DNA of 64,000 nucleotides from NCBI GenBank assembly GCA_910574255.1, contig CAJTAK010000022.1, positions 1 through 64,000 of the forward strand, written 5' to 3'. Position 1 is the first letter of the stretch. Each line of letters starts with the position of its first letter. The DNA comes from Clostridia bacterium. GTDB lineage: Bacteria > Bacillota > Clostridia > Lachnospirales > Lachnospiraceae. The translations under genes and the position numbers were made by a program. Shown here piece after piece: positions 35,994 to 45,390 of this stretch. The notes under the pieces are model-generated. The model worked only from the letters and a program-made list of their open reading frames with translations, did no database searches and was not told the DNA's origin.

Positions 35994-37382
35994 ATGACAC
36001 ATGAAAATACCACACAAATAAATCAGAATCCCTTGGGAACAGAACCCGTCAAAGGGCTGCTGTTTCAATTTGCAGTCCCCAGCATCATTGCCATGCTGGT
36101 CAGCTCCCTCTACAATATTGTAGATCAATTTTTCATCGGCCACAGCGTAGGCGAATTGGGAAATGCTGCAACCAACATCTCCTTTCCCCTGTCCATTTCC
36201 TGTGTAGCCATCGCCCTTCTGTTCGGAATCGGAGGCGCTTCCGCCTTCAACATATCCATGGGAAAAAAAGAGCCGGAGCAGGCTGTCCTCTACTTGGGAA
36301 ACGCCTCTTCCATGCTGTTTGGCTGCGGCATCCTTCTGACCATCATTACCCTGCTGGGCTTAGAGCCTCTGCTTCACTTCTTCGGCTCCCCTGATGATGT
36401 ACTGGACTATGCCAAAACCTACACCGGAATCGTAGCCTTTGGCTTCCCCTTTCTCATTCTGACTTCAGGAGGCGGACACTTAATCCGTGCCGACGGCCGC
36501 CCCAGAATCAGCATGATCTGCAACCTGACCGGCGCCATCATCAACACCTTCTTAGACGCACTATTCGTATTTGAATTTCACATGGGAATGGCCGGAGCTG
36601 CTGCGGCAACCGTAATCGGCCAAATCATCTCCGGCGGAATGGCCGTCTACTTTCTCGGCCGCTGCCGCACCGTCCAAATCAAAAAAGAACATCTGCTTCC
36701 TTGTAAGTCTGTCATTGCCCGAATTGCCGCCCTCGGCATGGCCCCCTGCAGCAACCAGTTAGCCATGATGATCGTACAGATCGTCATGAACAACTCCCTC
36801 AAATACTACGGTTCCATCTCCTCCTACGGAGAATCCATCCCCATAGCCTGCGCCGGAATCATCACCAAAGTAAACCAGGTCTTCATGTCTTTCATCATCG
36901 GCATCTCCCAGGGACTGCAGCCCATTACCAGCTTCAACTACGGCGCAAAGCAATATAAACGGGTAAAAGAAGCCTGCCGTTTCGCCATCACCTGCGGCTT
37001 TGCCCTGGCTTTCGCTGCCTTTTTAGCTTTCCAGCTTATCCCCCGGCAGATCATCTCCCTCTTCGGAAATGGTTCCGAGAAATATTACCGCTTTGCTGTA
37101 AACTACTTTCACATCTTCCTGTTCTTCACCTTCGTAAACTTTTTACAGCCCGTCAGTTCCAACTTCTTCACCTCCATCGGAAAGCCCAAGAGAGGAACCT
37201 TTCTGTCCCTCACCAGACAGATCCTCTTCCTCCTGCCCCTGATCCTCATCTTCCCCCTCTTCGCCGGAATCGACGGAATCATGTACGCAGGTCCCATCGC
37301 CGATTTTCTCGCTTTCACCGTAACCGTCATCATGGTATGCCGAGAACTCCGCCGACCAGAATACACCCAAAATAACCCCTAA
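35994..37382 (+). CDS. MATE-family efflux transporter
   Basis: This 462-residue membrane protein has about twelve hydrophobic segments in two similar halves. MATE features: EPVKGLLFQFAVPSIIAMLV at the start, the YNIVDQFFIGH motif, and QPITSFNYGAKQYKRVKEA in the second half. It exports cationic drugs or metabolites with a sodium or proton gradient. ATG 35994 is supported by AGGAGA upstream; TTG 35946 is the other in-frame start. Substrate unknown. Alone in its transcript. Confidence 0.88.
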   Translation: MTHENTTQINQNPLGTEPVKGLLFQFAVPSIIAMLVSSLYNIVDQFFIGHSVGELGNAATNISFPLSISCVAIALLFGIGGASAFNISMGKKEPEQAVLYLGNASSMLFGCGILLTIITLLGLEPLLHFFGSPDDVLDYAKTYTGIVAFGFPFLILTSGGGHLIRADGRPRISMICNLTGAIINTFLDALFVFEFHMGMAGAAAATVIGQIISGGMAVYFLGRCRTVQIKKEHLLPCKSVIARIAALGMAPCSNQLAMMIVQIVMNNSLKYYGSISSYGESIPIACAGIITKVNQVFMSFIIGISQGLQPITSFNYGAKQYKRVKEACRFAITCGFALAFAAFLAFQLIPRQIISLFGNGSEKYYRFAVNYFHIFLFFTFVNFLQPVSSNFFTSIGKPKRGTFLSLTRQILFLLPLILIFPLFAGIDGIMYAGPIADFLAFTVTVIMVCRELRRPEYTQNNP

Positions 37383-37409
37383 AAAATCTCGTTGTCATGA
37401 TGCCTGGAG

Positions 37410-37650
37410 CAAAATAAGCCATCCGGCTTTTCCAATATCCAGTGTCCGGCTTTCCATGCACAGCAGTCTGAATCTGGCGAACATTGCTCAAAGCCTATGG
37501 CAGGCAACGCCTGGCAAAGCCCTTCCTGCAATGTCCGTCAGAGGCAGATTGATGTGCATGGAACGTCCGAACGTTGTAATAAGGAGGGACCCACAATGTG
37601 GGAGGATTCCTTATTGCCAAGGATATGGAAATGTCGGATGGCTTATTTTG
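37410..37650. repeat. Multi-branched palindromic intergenic element
   Basis: Outer arms CAAAATAAGCCATCCG (37410) and its inverse (37635-37650) continue into TTCCAATATCC/GGATATGGAA. Inside, TTCCATGCACA (37452) pairs with TGTGCATGGAA (37553), AATCTG with CAGATT (37545), ACATTG with CAATGT (37529), and CAGGC-AAC-GCCTG (37501) caps this arm. A short hairpin AACGT/ACGTT (37562) and an arm AATAAGGA/TCCTTATT (37578-37615, with CCCAC/GTGGG inside) follow. The whole folds as an outer helix with three branches. It may be a MITE-like insertion or a structured RNA. No ORF explains it. Confidence 0.7.
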
Positions 37651-37676
37651 TGACAGACCCGTCCGTCTTCCTTTAC

Positions 37677-39443
37677 CTACATCCTCTCCGGAGCTTCAAA
37701 CCCCAGAATATCAATGCAAATCTCCAACACTCTCTTCGTCAGCACCAACACCGCTACCAAGCTATCACGAACCGTTTCATCCTCTTCCCCAAGAATCTTC
37801 GTCTCATGATAAAACTTATTAAACCCATTGGCCAATTCATAAATATAAGCACAAAGCTTATGAGGCGCAGCCTCCTCAAAGGCATTCTCAACAGCCCCAT
37901 TAAACCTGGCCAGCAAAAGCATCAAACTTTTTTGTGTCTCATTTCCAGGAACCCCAACCACGCAAGAATCCGGGTCCTTCCCCAAAGCCCGATACTTATT
38001 CAAAATAGACTTAATCCGCACAACCGTATACAAAATATAGGGCCCCGTATTTCCCTCAAAAGAAGTAAACCTGTCCACATCAAACACATAATCCTTCGAA
38101 GCCTGATTCGACAAATCCCCATACTTAATAGCCGAAAGCCCTACAATCCGTGCCGTCTCCCTAGCTTCCTCTTCCCCAATCTCCGAATTGCCTGCAATCT
38201 TCTCATACATCTCTTCATTAATATCCGCAATCAGATTCTCCAGACGCATGACCCCGCCCTCACGGGTCTTAAAAGGCTTGCCATCCTTACCGTTCATGGT
38301 ACCAAAGCCCAGGAACTTAAGACCGGTTTCATCCTCCACAAGCCCCGTCTTCCGGGCACAGCGGAATACCTGGACAAAATGCATCTCCTGGCGCTTATCC
38401 ACCACATAAATGATCTCATCCGGATGATACAGCTTCATCCGATCCACAATCGTAGCCAGATCCGTCGTCGTATAGAGGGATGCTCCGTCAGACTTAAGAA
38501 TCATACAGGGCGGAATCTCCTTGGTATCCTCCGCTTCTTTCACATCAACCACTAACGCCCCTTCACTTTCATAAGCATAGCCCTTTTCTTTCAGCATCGC
38601 CACCAGATCCGGAATATAAGGCTGCGCATCCGATTCACCCTTCCACAGATCAAACTCCACCTTCAAGCTGGCATAGTTCTTCTTCAAATCCGCCACAGAC
38701 ACATTTAAAATATGCTGCAAAATCGCCTGATACCCCTTATGTCCATGCTGCACCAGATAGGTAGCCTCCATAGCCTCTTCCTTGTAAGCCTCATCCTCCT
38801 TGGAACGAGCGCTGGCCGTAGGATAGATCTCCTCCAGCTCCGAGATGGTAAAGGGCGCTTCTTTCGGATATTCCCCCATATAGCTTTCATCAAAATAGGG
38901 CAGTTCCGGCTTTCTTTCCTTTAATTCCGTAATAATCAGTCCCATCTGAAGGCCCCAGTCCCCCAAATGAATGTCGCCAATCACCTTATGCCCCACAAAG
39001 CGTCCCAGCCTTTTTACGCTCTCCCCGATAATAGCAGAGCGCAGATGCCCCACATGAAGAGGCTTGGCCACATTAGGTCCGCCGTAATCAATCATAATCG
39101 TTCTGGGATTTTCCGCCTTATGGCAGCCCAGACGCTCATCCTCTGCCATTTTCCTCAGATACTCCTGTACAAACAGACTGCTTACCTTAAGATTGATAAA
39201 CCCAGGCTTTACCGCCAAAGCTTCCTCAAAAACAGAACTTTTCTTAAGCTCCTCCACAACCTTATCCGCTATCTGAATCGGCGCACAGTGATACTCCTTA
39301 GCTGCCGCCAGGCTTCCGTTACACTGATATTCACAGAGATCCGGCCGGTTAGAGAGCGTAACCTTTCCATACTCCCCCTTATAATCACAGGCTTCAAAAG
39401 CCTTTACAACCTCCTCTGTGATCAGATCCAATAATTTTTTCAT
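37677..39443 (-). CDS. argS: Arginyl-tRNA synthetase
   Basis: This 588-residue class I synthetase charges tRNA-Arg. Seen: the N-terminal Add-1-like domain (1-110), the HVGH form of the HIGH motif at 130-133 (PLHVGHLRS), LGDWGLQMG, and GKPFKTREGG in place of KMSKS, as normal for ArgS. The DALR anticodon domain fills the last 120 residues. ATG 39443 has AGGAGAAC upstream. No T-box leader was seen in the 140 bp before it. It is transcribed after the fructokinase gene in the same direction. Confidence 0.95.
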   Translation of the reverse strand: MKKLLDLITEEVVKAFEACDYKGEYGKVTLSNRPDLCEYQCNGSLAAAKEYHCAPIQIADKVVEELKKSSVFEEALAVKPGFINLKVSSLFVQEYLRKMAEDERLGCHKAENPRTIMIDYGGPNVAKPLHVGHLRSAIIGESVKRLGRFVGHKVIGDIHLGDWGLQMGLIITELKERKPELPYFDESYMGEYPKEAPFTISELEEIYPTASARSKEDEAYKEEAMEATYLVQHGHKGYQAILQHILNVSVADLKKNYASLKVEFDLWKGESDAQPYIPDLVAMLKEKGYAYESEGALVVDVKEAEDTKEIPPCMILKSDGASLYTTTDLATIVDRMKLYHPDEIIYVVDKRQEMHFVQVFRCARKTGLVEDETGLKFLGFGTMNGKDGKPFKTREGGVMRLENLIADINEEMYEKIAGNSEIGEEEARETARIVGLSAIKYGDLSNQASKDYVFDVDRFTSFEGNTGPYILYTVVRIKSILNKYRALGKDPDSCVVGVPGNETQKSLMLLLARFNGAVENAFEEAAPHKLCAYIYELANGFNKFYHETKILGEEDETVRDSLVAVLVLTKRVLEICIDILGFEAPERM

Positions 39444-39584
39444 AATTAACAGTTCTCCTACTTTTTTCGTCGATTCCGGTTCACTACAAATCACACCGGC
39501 ACTCTATATATTATTCCGGCTTTTTCTCTTTTAAAGTGCGATTTGTAATCACAGATGCCCTCCGTTGGCATATAAACAGCACTT

Positions 39585-40550
39585 CTATTTTTGGGCAAGC
39601 AGCGACTTTACTTCCTCTATTGTCGGCATTACCCGCAAAGCTCCTTTTCGAGTTGTGATAATGGATGCTGCAGCATTCGCAAAGGTGAGCATCTCCTTTA
39701 AATTCTCCTCTGTCAGATTATCAAGGCCATGATCCAGAATATAATTCAGCATACCTGCGCAGAAGGTATCTCCGGCTCCCGTAGTTTCAATGGTATTTTC
39801 CTGAGCAAAGCCCGCTCTCTCTACTGCCACATCACCATAGTAAGCCTTGCTTCCCTTCTTACCCATAGTAATACAGATCAAGGGAATATCAAAGCGATTC
39901 CGCACTGCCTCAATGCCCCGATCCAGGCTTCTCTCTCCTGTAATAAATTCCAGTTCTTCTTCTGACATCTTTACAGCCGCACACTTGGACAGGCCAAACC
40001 AGATCTGCTCCTTTGCATCCTGCAGGTTATTCCACAGGGGCGGCCGCAGATTGGGATCAAAGGTCACCATAACATCATGCTTCTTAGCATACTCCAAAGC
40101 CTTCTGTGTAGCGCTTCGCACCGGCTCATCCGTCAAAGAAAGCGTACCAAAATGCAGAATACGGCTCCCCGCAATCATCTCCTCCTGAACCTCATCCGCA
40201 GTCAGCATCATATCCGCACCCGGTTTCCGATAGAAGGAAAAGTCCCGATCTCCATCCGATGCCGTATGCACAAAGGCAAGGGTTGTATGCACCACTTTAT
40301 CCAAAAGAAGATTGTCTGTTCCAATGCCAAGTTCCACCAGCGTACTTTTTAAGGTTCTTCCAAACTGATCATCTCCCACTTTGCCAATAAAGCTTGTCTT
40401 CTTCCCCAGATTATTCAGCATGGCAAGCATATTGCAGGGAGCACCGCCGGGATTGGCTTCAAGCAGTGGATTCCCCTGGGAGCTTACTCCATTCTCCGTA
40501 AAATCAATCAACAATTCTCCAATCGCTGTAACGTCATATACCTTTTCCAT
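39585..40550 (-). CDS. PfkB-family fructokinase
   Basis: This 321-residue ribokinase-family sugar kinase has IGELLIDFT at the start, NPGGAPCNMLAML, and the anion-hole/catalytic motif ETTGAGDTFCAGML with the catalytic Asp. Fructokinase (fructose to fructose-6-phosphate) is the closest reading, but other sugars are possible. ATG 40550 has GGATGAGGAAA before it. Two direct copies of TTCCAAAGTAAA lie in the leader, suggesting specific repression. Confidence 0.82.
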   Translation of the reverse strand: MEKVYDVTAIGELLIDFTENGVSSQGNPLLEANPGGAPCNMLAMLNNLGKKTSFIGKVGDDQFGRTLKSTLVELGIGTDNLLLDKVVHTTLAFVHTASDGDRDFSFYRKPGADMMLTADEVQEEMIAGSRILHFGTLSLTDEPVRSATQKALEYAKKHDVMVTFDPNLRPPLWNNLQDAKEQIWFGLSKCAAVKMSEEELEFITGERSLDRGIEAVRNRFDIPLICITMGKKGSKAYYGDVAVERAGFAQENTIETTGAGDTFCAGMLNYILDHGLDNLTEENLKEMLTFANAAASIITTRKGALRVMPTIEEVKSLLAQK

Positions 40551-40575
40551 TTTCCTCATCCTTTCCCCACAATTG

Positions 40576-40624
40576 TTTACTTTGGAACCAGTAACCCTTT
40601 ACTTTGGAATCCAAAATAATTATA
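40576..40624 (-). promoter_or_regulatory. Fructokinase -10 and direct-repeat operator
   Basis: On the minus strand a perfect TATAAT lies at 40624-40619. Downstream of it TTCCAAAGTAAA occurs twice (40609-40598 and 40587-40576), exactly 22 bp apart, two turns of the helix on the same face. This is how a repressor dimer or tandem-bound regulator would block the start. No good -35 is visible, which would fit weak or activated transcription. Confidence 0.5.
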
Positions 40625-40790
40625 ATCAGATCAGTTACTGCTGTTTTCCGGCTCAGAGCCGCCTTAAAAAAGCTTGTAGCTGCTCCGAACGTCTATCTAC
40701 ATTATATGTAATATAAAGGGAAAAAGCAAACCTTTTGTTGCGGAGCTTTCAAACCATAATATTGCGGAATTTAAAATAGTAGGAGGACTT

Positions 40791-41543
40791 ATGAAACTGA
40801 TTTCTTGGAACGTCAATGGCTTACGGGCCTGTGTAGGCAAAAATTTTACGGAGGATTTTCAGAAGCTTGATGCGGATATTTTCTGTCTTCAGGAGACTAA
40901 GCTTCAGGAAGGACAGATTGAGCTTGATCTGCCGGGTTATCATCAGTATTGGAATTATGCGGAGAAAAAAGGATACAGCGGAACGGCTGTCTTTACCAAA
41001 ACAGAGCCTCTGTCTGTCACCTATGGCATTGGCGTGGAAGAACATGACCATGAGGGCCGGGTGATCACTCTGGAATATGAAGATTTTTACCTGGTAACAG
41101 TCTATACCCCCAATTCCCAGGACGGCCTTGCAAGGCTTGATTACCGGATGAAATGGGAAGATGATTTTCTCCGTTACATCCAGGGCCTGGATGAAAAAAA
41201 GCCGGTTATTTACTGCGGTGATCTGAATGTAGCCCACAAAGAGATTGATCTGAAGAATCCAAAAACCAACCGGAAAAACGCAGGCTTTACCGATGAAGAA
41301 CGGGAGAAAATGACTCACGTGCTGGAATCCGGCTTCGTGGATACTTTCCGGTATTTTTATCCGGAGATGGAAAGCATCTATTCCTGGTGGTCTTACCGAT
41401 TCCGTGCAAGGGAGAAAAATGCAGGGTGGCGGATTGACTACTTTATCGTATCGGAACGCCTCACCAAACGTCTTGAGGACGCTAAAATTCATACGGATAT
41501 TTTGGGCTCCGATCACTGTCCGGTGGAACTGTTATTAAAGTAA
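40791..41543 (+). CDS. xth: Exodeoxyribonuclease III
   Basis: This 250-residue AP endonuclease/3'-exonuclease acts in base-excision repair. Family motifs: [10 protein letters not shown] at 4, LQETKLQ with catalytic Glu, TVYTPNSQ, the Asp-Asn pair in [29 protein letters not shown] and the catalytic GSDHCPV at the end. AGGAGG precedes the ATG. Length is standard. Confidence 0.93.
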   Translation: MKLISWNVNGLRACVGKNFTEDFQKLDADIFCLQETKLQEGQIELDLPGYHQYWNYAEKKGYSGTAVFTKTEPLSVTYGIGVEEHDHEGRVITLEYEDFYLVTVYTPNSQDGLARLDYRMKWEDDFLRYIQGLDEKKPVIYCGDLNVAHKEIDLKNPKTNRKNAGFTDEEREKMTHVLESGFVDTFRYFYPEMESIYSWWSYRFRAREKNAGWRIDYFIVSERLTKRLEDAKIHTDILGSDHCPVELLLK

Positions 41544-41569
41544 CTTTTTTATTGAAGAGGCTTATACAC

Positions 41570-42217
41570 ATGAAACGACTGTCACAAATCTGCGTAATTG
41601 TTCTTACACTGGCAGTTATTCTCTTTTTCGGCATACTAGTAGTCCGTATCGGAAATCCTTGTGCATATTTCCGGTACGGACTACTAGCCGGAGGACCCAT
41701 GATGTGTCTGTTAACAGGCTCATCAGCTCACTCCCGTCACCATAACCGGCTCCCTCTCACCGATTGAAGATCCTGCTGCCATGAATGCGCTTATGGATGC
41801 TCTGATGAGTTCCGATTTCGAGGGTACGGAAGAAATGCGCTCAGCCGCTATGGCACAGTCAGGCTGGTATATGCTGGAGGATGGCTATATCCAGGGACTT
41901 CCCACCTGGCTCTGGGCCTGGGCGAACTTTACAGCGTTCCTCTTCTCCTTGGAGTGGGGCTGGCCTTTGAGCCATATAAGATTCTGAAAAATTACGGCAA
42001 GTCTTTTAAAAAGCTTTACCCCATCCTGTCCGAGCGAGAAGCCATTTCCCAAAACCTGTTGGATGCAGATGATTCCTGGGATGTTCGGGAGCAGGGCGAA
42101 GAAGAAAAGAAGCATGCCAATGTACAGTTTGCTTTTAACTCGGGAAGTGCGTCAGGCCACTTCCTGGCACTGGCACGAAAGCGCCTGGGAGAGCGGGCAC
42201 AGGCTGTTATACAGTAA
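41570..42217 (+). pseudogene. Decayed gene of unknown function
   Basis: ATG 41570 opens a frame with a membrane helix (IVLTLAVILFFGILV) that then runs through a palindrome and stops near 41765. A second frame at 41781-41987 contains EEMRSAAMAQSGWYMLEDGY. A third, open until 42217, reads LLLGVGLAFEPYKILKNYGK and ends in an acidic tail. These pieces look like one membrane or secreted protein gene broken by frameshifts, one caused by the inserted palindrome at 41636-41687. I do not recognize the family. The region to 42319 holds nothing else. Confidence 0.4.
41636..41687. repeat. 21-bp-arm palindrome inside a decayed gene
   Basis: CTAGTAGTCCGTATCGGAAA at 41636 is inverted at 41667-41687 with a single G-T mismatch and a 10-base loop. 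It interrupts a membrane-protein-like frame, so it looks like an inserted palindrome and not a terminator of the upstream exonuclease gene, which ends 93 bp earlier. No T run follows. Confidence 0.6.
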
Positions 42218-42319
42218 AGTCAAATAGACCTTTAGCGCCAAGCTGGATAAGCTGATTCCGGATATGAAATATCGAAACGAAAGCTAACGCTATTAAACGT
42301 ATATTTGCAGACCGGGCTT

Positions 42320-43525
42320 TTACTGCTGTCCGGCAAACCAATCCTTCATAGTCCCCAGCACCCTTCTAAGCTCTTCCTCGGAAATCACATAGGGAACCAT
42401 GGCATAGAGATATTTCAGGAAAGGCCTGCTGAATACACCTTGCTCATAGGCAAACTTCTGATATCCGGCGAGCACATGGGCATCCTTTACCTCAACACAG
42501 ACACAGCCGCCCATAATCCGGACTTCTTTTATCCGCTCATCGGAAAATCCGTCCATTTCCCCACGGGTGATTTCCTCTATCCGGCGGATTTTTTCCATAT
42601 AATCCCCGGTTTCAAAAAGTTCAATAGATTTAAGCGCCACACTGCAGGCCAGGGCATTCCCCATAAAGGTAGGGCCGTGCATCAGGGCATGCTCCGGATT
42701 CTCGTCATAGAAGCCCTGGAATACCTTTTCATTTGCAACAGTAACCGCATGGCCGATATAACCCCCAGTCAGCGCTTTTCCAAGAACGAGAATATCGGGC
42801 AGAACCAGGTCGGCCACAAACCGGTTGCCGGTACGTCCAAAGCCGGTTGCCACCTCATCAAAAATCAAAAGGACATCATACTTATCGCACAGCTCTCTGG
42901 CACGTTTTAAATAGGAAATATCATACATCCGCATTCCGCCGGCCCCTTGAAGGAGGGGTTCTGCAATGAAGCAGTTAAGCTTACTGTGATATTTCTCAAA
43001 TGCCTGCTCTAAAGCGCTGATTTCTGTGGGAATATGCACTACATACTTACTTGGCCCGTATGCATTCAGAACAAAGTGATAGTCCTCGTCATCACCGGCC
43101 TCCATGGTTTTGAAGGTGTCGCCGTGATACGCATGGTTCAAGGCAAGAATCATGGTCCGCTGCTCCTCTCCACGGTTCATATAATATTGAAGGGCCATTT
43201 TCAGCGCCACCTCTACCGCTACGCTGCCGGAATCAGAAAAGAAGGAATAATTCAAATCACCGGGAAGGAAATCCTTTAGCTTTTCCGCCAGCTTTTGAAC
43301 CGGCTCATGGGTAAGGCCGCCGAGCATTACATGGGAAAATTTTTCCACCTGTGAAATAATGGCCCGGTTCAGATCCGGGTGCTTGTAGCCGTGAATGACG
43401 CTCCACCAGGAGGATACGGAATCTATCAGCTTCTGATCTTCCGTATATAAATATACGCCCTCCGCATCTACTATTTTGTAAGGGGTTTTCATGGTTTTCA
43501 TCTGTTCATATGGATACCAAATCAT
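42320..43525 (-). CDS. bioA: Adenosylmethionine-8-amino-7-oxononanoate aminotransferase
   Basis: This 401-residue PLP enzyme makes 7,8-diaminopelargonic acid in biotin synthesis. It shows SSWWSVIHGYKHP (substrate-binding motif typical of BioA), SGSVAVEVALKM, the cofactor-binding IFDEVATGFGRTG and the PLP lysine at 250 in LGKALTGGY. Slightly shorter than the usual 430. It is the last gene of bioY-bioB-bioD-bioA but lies 166 bp after bioD, with a duplicated 39-bp repeat between; AGGAG precedes its ATG. bioF and bioC/H/W are not in the window, so the pathway is completed elsewhere or the cell scavenges intermediates. Confidence 0.93.
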   Translation of the reverse strand: MIWYPYEQMKTMKTPYKIVDAEGVYLYTEDQKLIDSVSSWWSVIHGYKHPDLNRAIISQVEKFSHVMLGGLTHEPVQKLAEKLKDFLPGDLNYSFFSDSGSVAVEVALKMALQYYMNRGEEQRTMILALNHAYHGDTFKTMEAGDDEDYHFVLNAYGPSKYVVHIPTEISALEQAFEKYHSKLNCFIAEPLLQGAGGMRMYDISYLKRARELCDKYDVLLIFDEVATGFGRTGNRFVADLVLPDILVLGKALTGGYIGHAVTVANEKVFQGFYDENPEHALMHGPTFMGNALACSVALKSIELFETGDYMEKIRRIEEITRGEMDGFSDERIKEVRIMGGCVCVEVKDAHVLAGYQKFAYEQGVFSRPFLKYLYAMVPYVISEEELRRVLGTMKDWFAGQQ

Positions 43526-43537
43526 TTTCGTTCTCCT

Positions 43538-43681
43538 ATTCCAGTTCCGTAATATTTTCCCAGTACACCTTCAACTAAATCAATTCACAGTCACAAAAGC
43601 ATATGCCTGTAAATTGATTTGTGCACTGGAAAAACATTACTGATTCCAGTTCCGTAATATTTTCCCAGTACACCTTCAACT
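43538..43681. repeat. Perfect 39-bp direct repeat before bioA (leader repeat C)
   Basis: ATTCCAGTTCCGTAATATTT at 43538 begins a 39-bp sequence repeated exactly at 43643-43681. On the coding strand each ends in CGGAACTGGAAT, the proximal one running into AGGAG of bioA. The bioB leader (about 45337-45367) has ATATTGCGGTACTGGAAT before its GGAGG, and the genes at 58791 and 40791 have weaker versions. Confidence 0.65.
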
Positions 43682-43691
43682 TCAGCTGATT

Positions 43692-44375
43692 TTATTCATA
43701 CAGTCTTTTCAAATCCTCTACGGAAATATTAAGCTCCGTGTCGCCTTCCCGGACGCAGGCAATCACCTTCGATCCGGTCAGATGCTCGCACATTTTCAGA
43801 TTGTCCTCCTGCATCACATCCCCTGGCTTAAAGTGATTAAAAACAATTCCTCTAAGGGGAATGCCATGCTCCTTCATATAAAATGCAGTCAGCCCCACGC
43901 TGTTGATCGTGCCAAGTCCTGCATCCGCAATAAGCAGGCAGCCTGCGCCGCATGCCCTTATCACATCCGGAAGCCAGAGCTCTCCTTCATCAAAGCAAAT
44001 GGGGCACAGAATCCCTCCGGAGCCCTCCAGGGTAACATACTCATAATTGTCGCAGGAATTTCGGAAGCCCTCAAGCACTACCTCCATCTGAACCGGATTA
44101 CCCTCCATTCTGGAGGCAAGATGAGGTGAAACAGCAGTCTCGTAGATGTAAGGGCACATTTCCACCAAGGGCTGGCTGATTCCGGATATCTCCTTTACAA
44201 AAAGAGCATCCCCGGGAACCAGGCTGCCGTCAGCCCTGCGCACATTTCCGCTCATGGCGGCTTTATAATAGGCGGCTGCACTTCCGCTCTCATGCAGCTT
44301 TTTTACTATCAGGCCGGAAATATAGGTCTTTCCAATGTCTGTTCCTGTTCCGACAACAAACAGTGTCTTACTCAT
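43692..44375 (-). CDS. bioD: Dethiobiotin synthetase
   Basis: This 227-residue ATP-dependent ligase closes the ureido ring to give dethiobiotin. The P-loop is VVGTGTDIGKT near residue 6-16, then KAAMSG and the carbamate/ATP region LEGSGGILCPI. Start 44375 is preferred, with GAGG 8 bases upstream, and overlaps the bioB stop by 8 bp; ATG 44381 is the alternative. Third gene of the biotin operon. Confidence 0.92.
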   Translation of the reverse strand: MSKTLFVVGTGTDIGKTYISGLIVKKLHESGSAAAYYKAAMSGNVRRADGSLVPGDALFVKEISGISQPLVEMCPYIYETAVSPHLASRMEGNPVQMEVVLEGFRNSCDNYEYVTLEGSGGILCPICFDEGELWLPDVIRACGAGCLLIADAGLGTINSVGLTAFYMKEHGIPLRGIVFNHFKPGDVMQEDNLKMCEHLTGSKVIACVREGDTELNISVEDLKRLYE

Positions 44376-45336
44376 TTCCATACCTCACTTCGTAGCCCAG
44401 TTCCTCCAAAAGCTTCATATCCGTCTCTACCGTAATTCCCGCCGTCGTAAGCATATCGCCGGAAATGGCTGCATTTGCCCCGGACTGAAAGCAGCTTTTC
44501 CCTTTATCCCCAAGAAGTCCCCGGCCTCCGGCGAGCCGGATAGATGCATCCGGAAGGATAAACCTGTAAACTGCTACAATCCGGCACATATCCTCTGCGG
44601 TAAGCTTTCTGTTATGCTCAAAGGGCGTACCCGGAATGGGATTCAGCATATTGACCGGCACACTTTTGATGCCCAACTCCCGTAAGGTAAATGCCATATC
44701 AATCCGATCCTCTGCCGTTTCGCCAAGTCCCATAATACCGCCGCTGCACACGGAAAGTCCTGCTGCCTGGGCGGCTCGAATGGCACTGATTTTGTCCTCG
44801 AAGGTGTGAGTCGTGCATACATTTGGAAAGTTCCGGCGTGAGGTTTCCAGATTGTTGTGAACTCTTGTCACTCCTGCTTCTTTTAACTTTTTGTATTGTT
44901 CTCCGTTAAGGAGGCCGAAAGAAATACATACGCCGATGCCGGTTTCCTTACGGATCTGACGCACAGTGTCACACATCCGGTCCACTTCCTTGTCGGACAG
45001 ACGCTTTCCGGAGGTTACAATGGAATAGCGCAGTACGCCTTGCTCATCGTTCTTTTTGGCCTGCTCCAGAATTTCTTCGGTGGAAAGCAAGGGGTATTCC
45101 TCGGTTCCAGTGTGATTGTGTGCAGATTGGGCGCAAAAGCGGCAGTTTTCCGAGCAGCGGCCGCTTTTTCCATTGATAATTGTACAGATATCAAATCCGT
45201 TGGCGCAAAAATGAGCCCGGATTTCATCTGCCTTCTCACACAGCTCTTTAAAAGGCTGACTATAGAGCCAACGGGCTTCTTCTCTGGTGAGCTGTTTTCC
45301 CTGTATTACTTCATTTCCTAAGATTTTGATATTCAT
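44368..45336 (-). CDS. bioB: Biotin synthase
   Basis: This 322-residue radical SAM enzyme inserts sulfur into dethiobiotin. The 4Fe-4S cysteines are Cys61, Cys65 and Cys68 in GRCSENCRFCAQS; ETSRRNFPNVCTTHT, GIMGLGETAEDR and NPIPGTPFE are further BioB signatures, and RLAGGRGLLGD carries the Arg ligand of the 2Fe-2S cluster. ATG 45336 follows GGAGGAACAA. Overlaps bioD; lies 54 bp after bioY. Confidence 0.95.
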   Translation of the reverse strand: MNIKILGNEVIQGKQLTREEARWLYSQPFKELCEKADEIRAHFCANGFDICTIINGKSGRCSENCRFCAQSAHNHTGTEEYPLLSTEEILEQAKKNDEQGVLRYSIVTSGKRLSDKEVDRMCDTVRQIRKETGIGVCISFGLLNGEQYKKLKEAGVTRVHNNLETSRRNFPNVCTTHTFEDKISAIRAAQAAGLSVCSGGIMGLGETAEDRIDMAFTLRELGIKSVPVNMLNPIPGTPFEHNRKLTAEDMCRIVAVYRFILPDASIRLAGGRGLLGDKGKSCFQSGANAAISGDMLTTAGITVETDMKLLEELGYEVRYGNE

Positions 45337-45390
45337 TTGTTCCTCCATTCCAGTACCGCAATATTTCTTTCACAGACTTTTTGATAAGGA

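Noticed and set aside
37497..38555. 352-residue plus-strand frame
   Set aside because: It is antisense to argS and starts inside the palindromic element; composition is unlike a protein.
39444..39584. T-box leader for argS
   Set aside because: No conserved T-box sequence or antiterminator was seen in the 140-bp gap.
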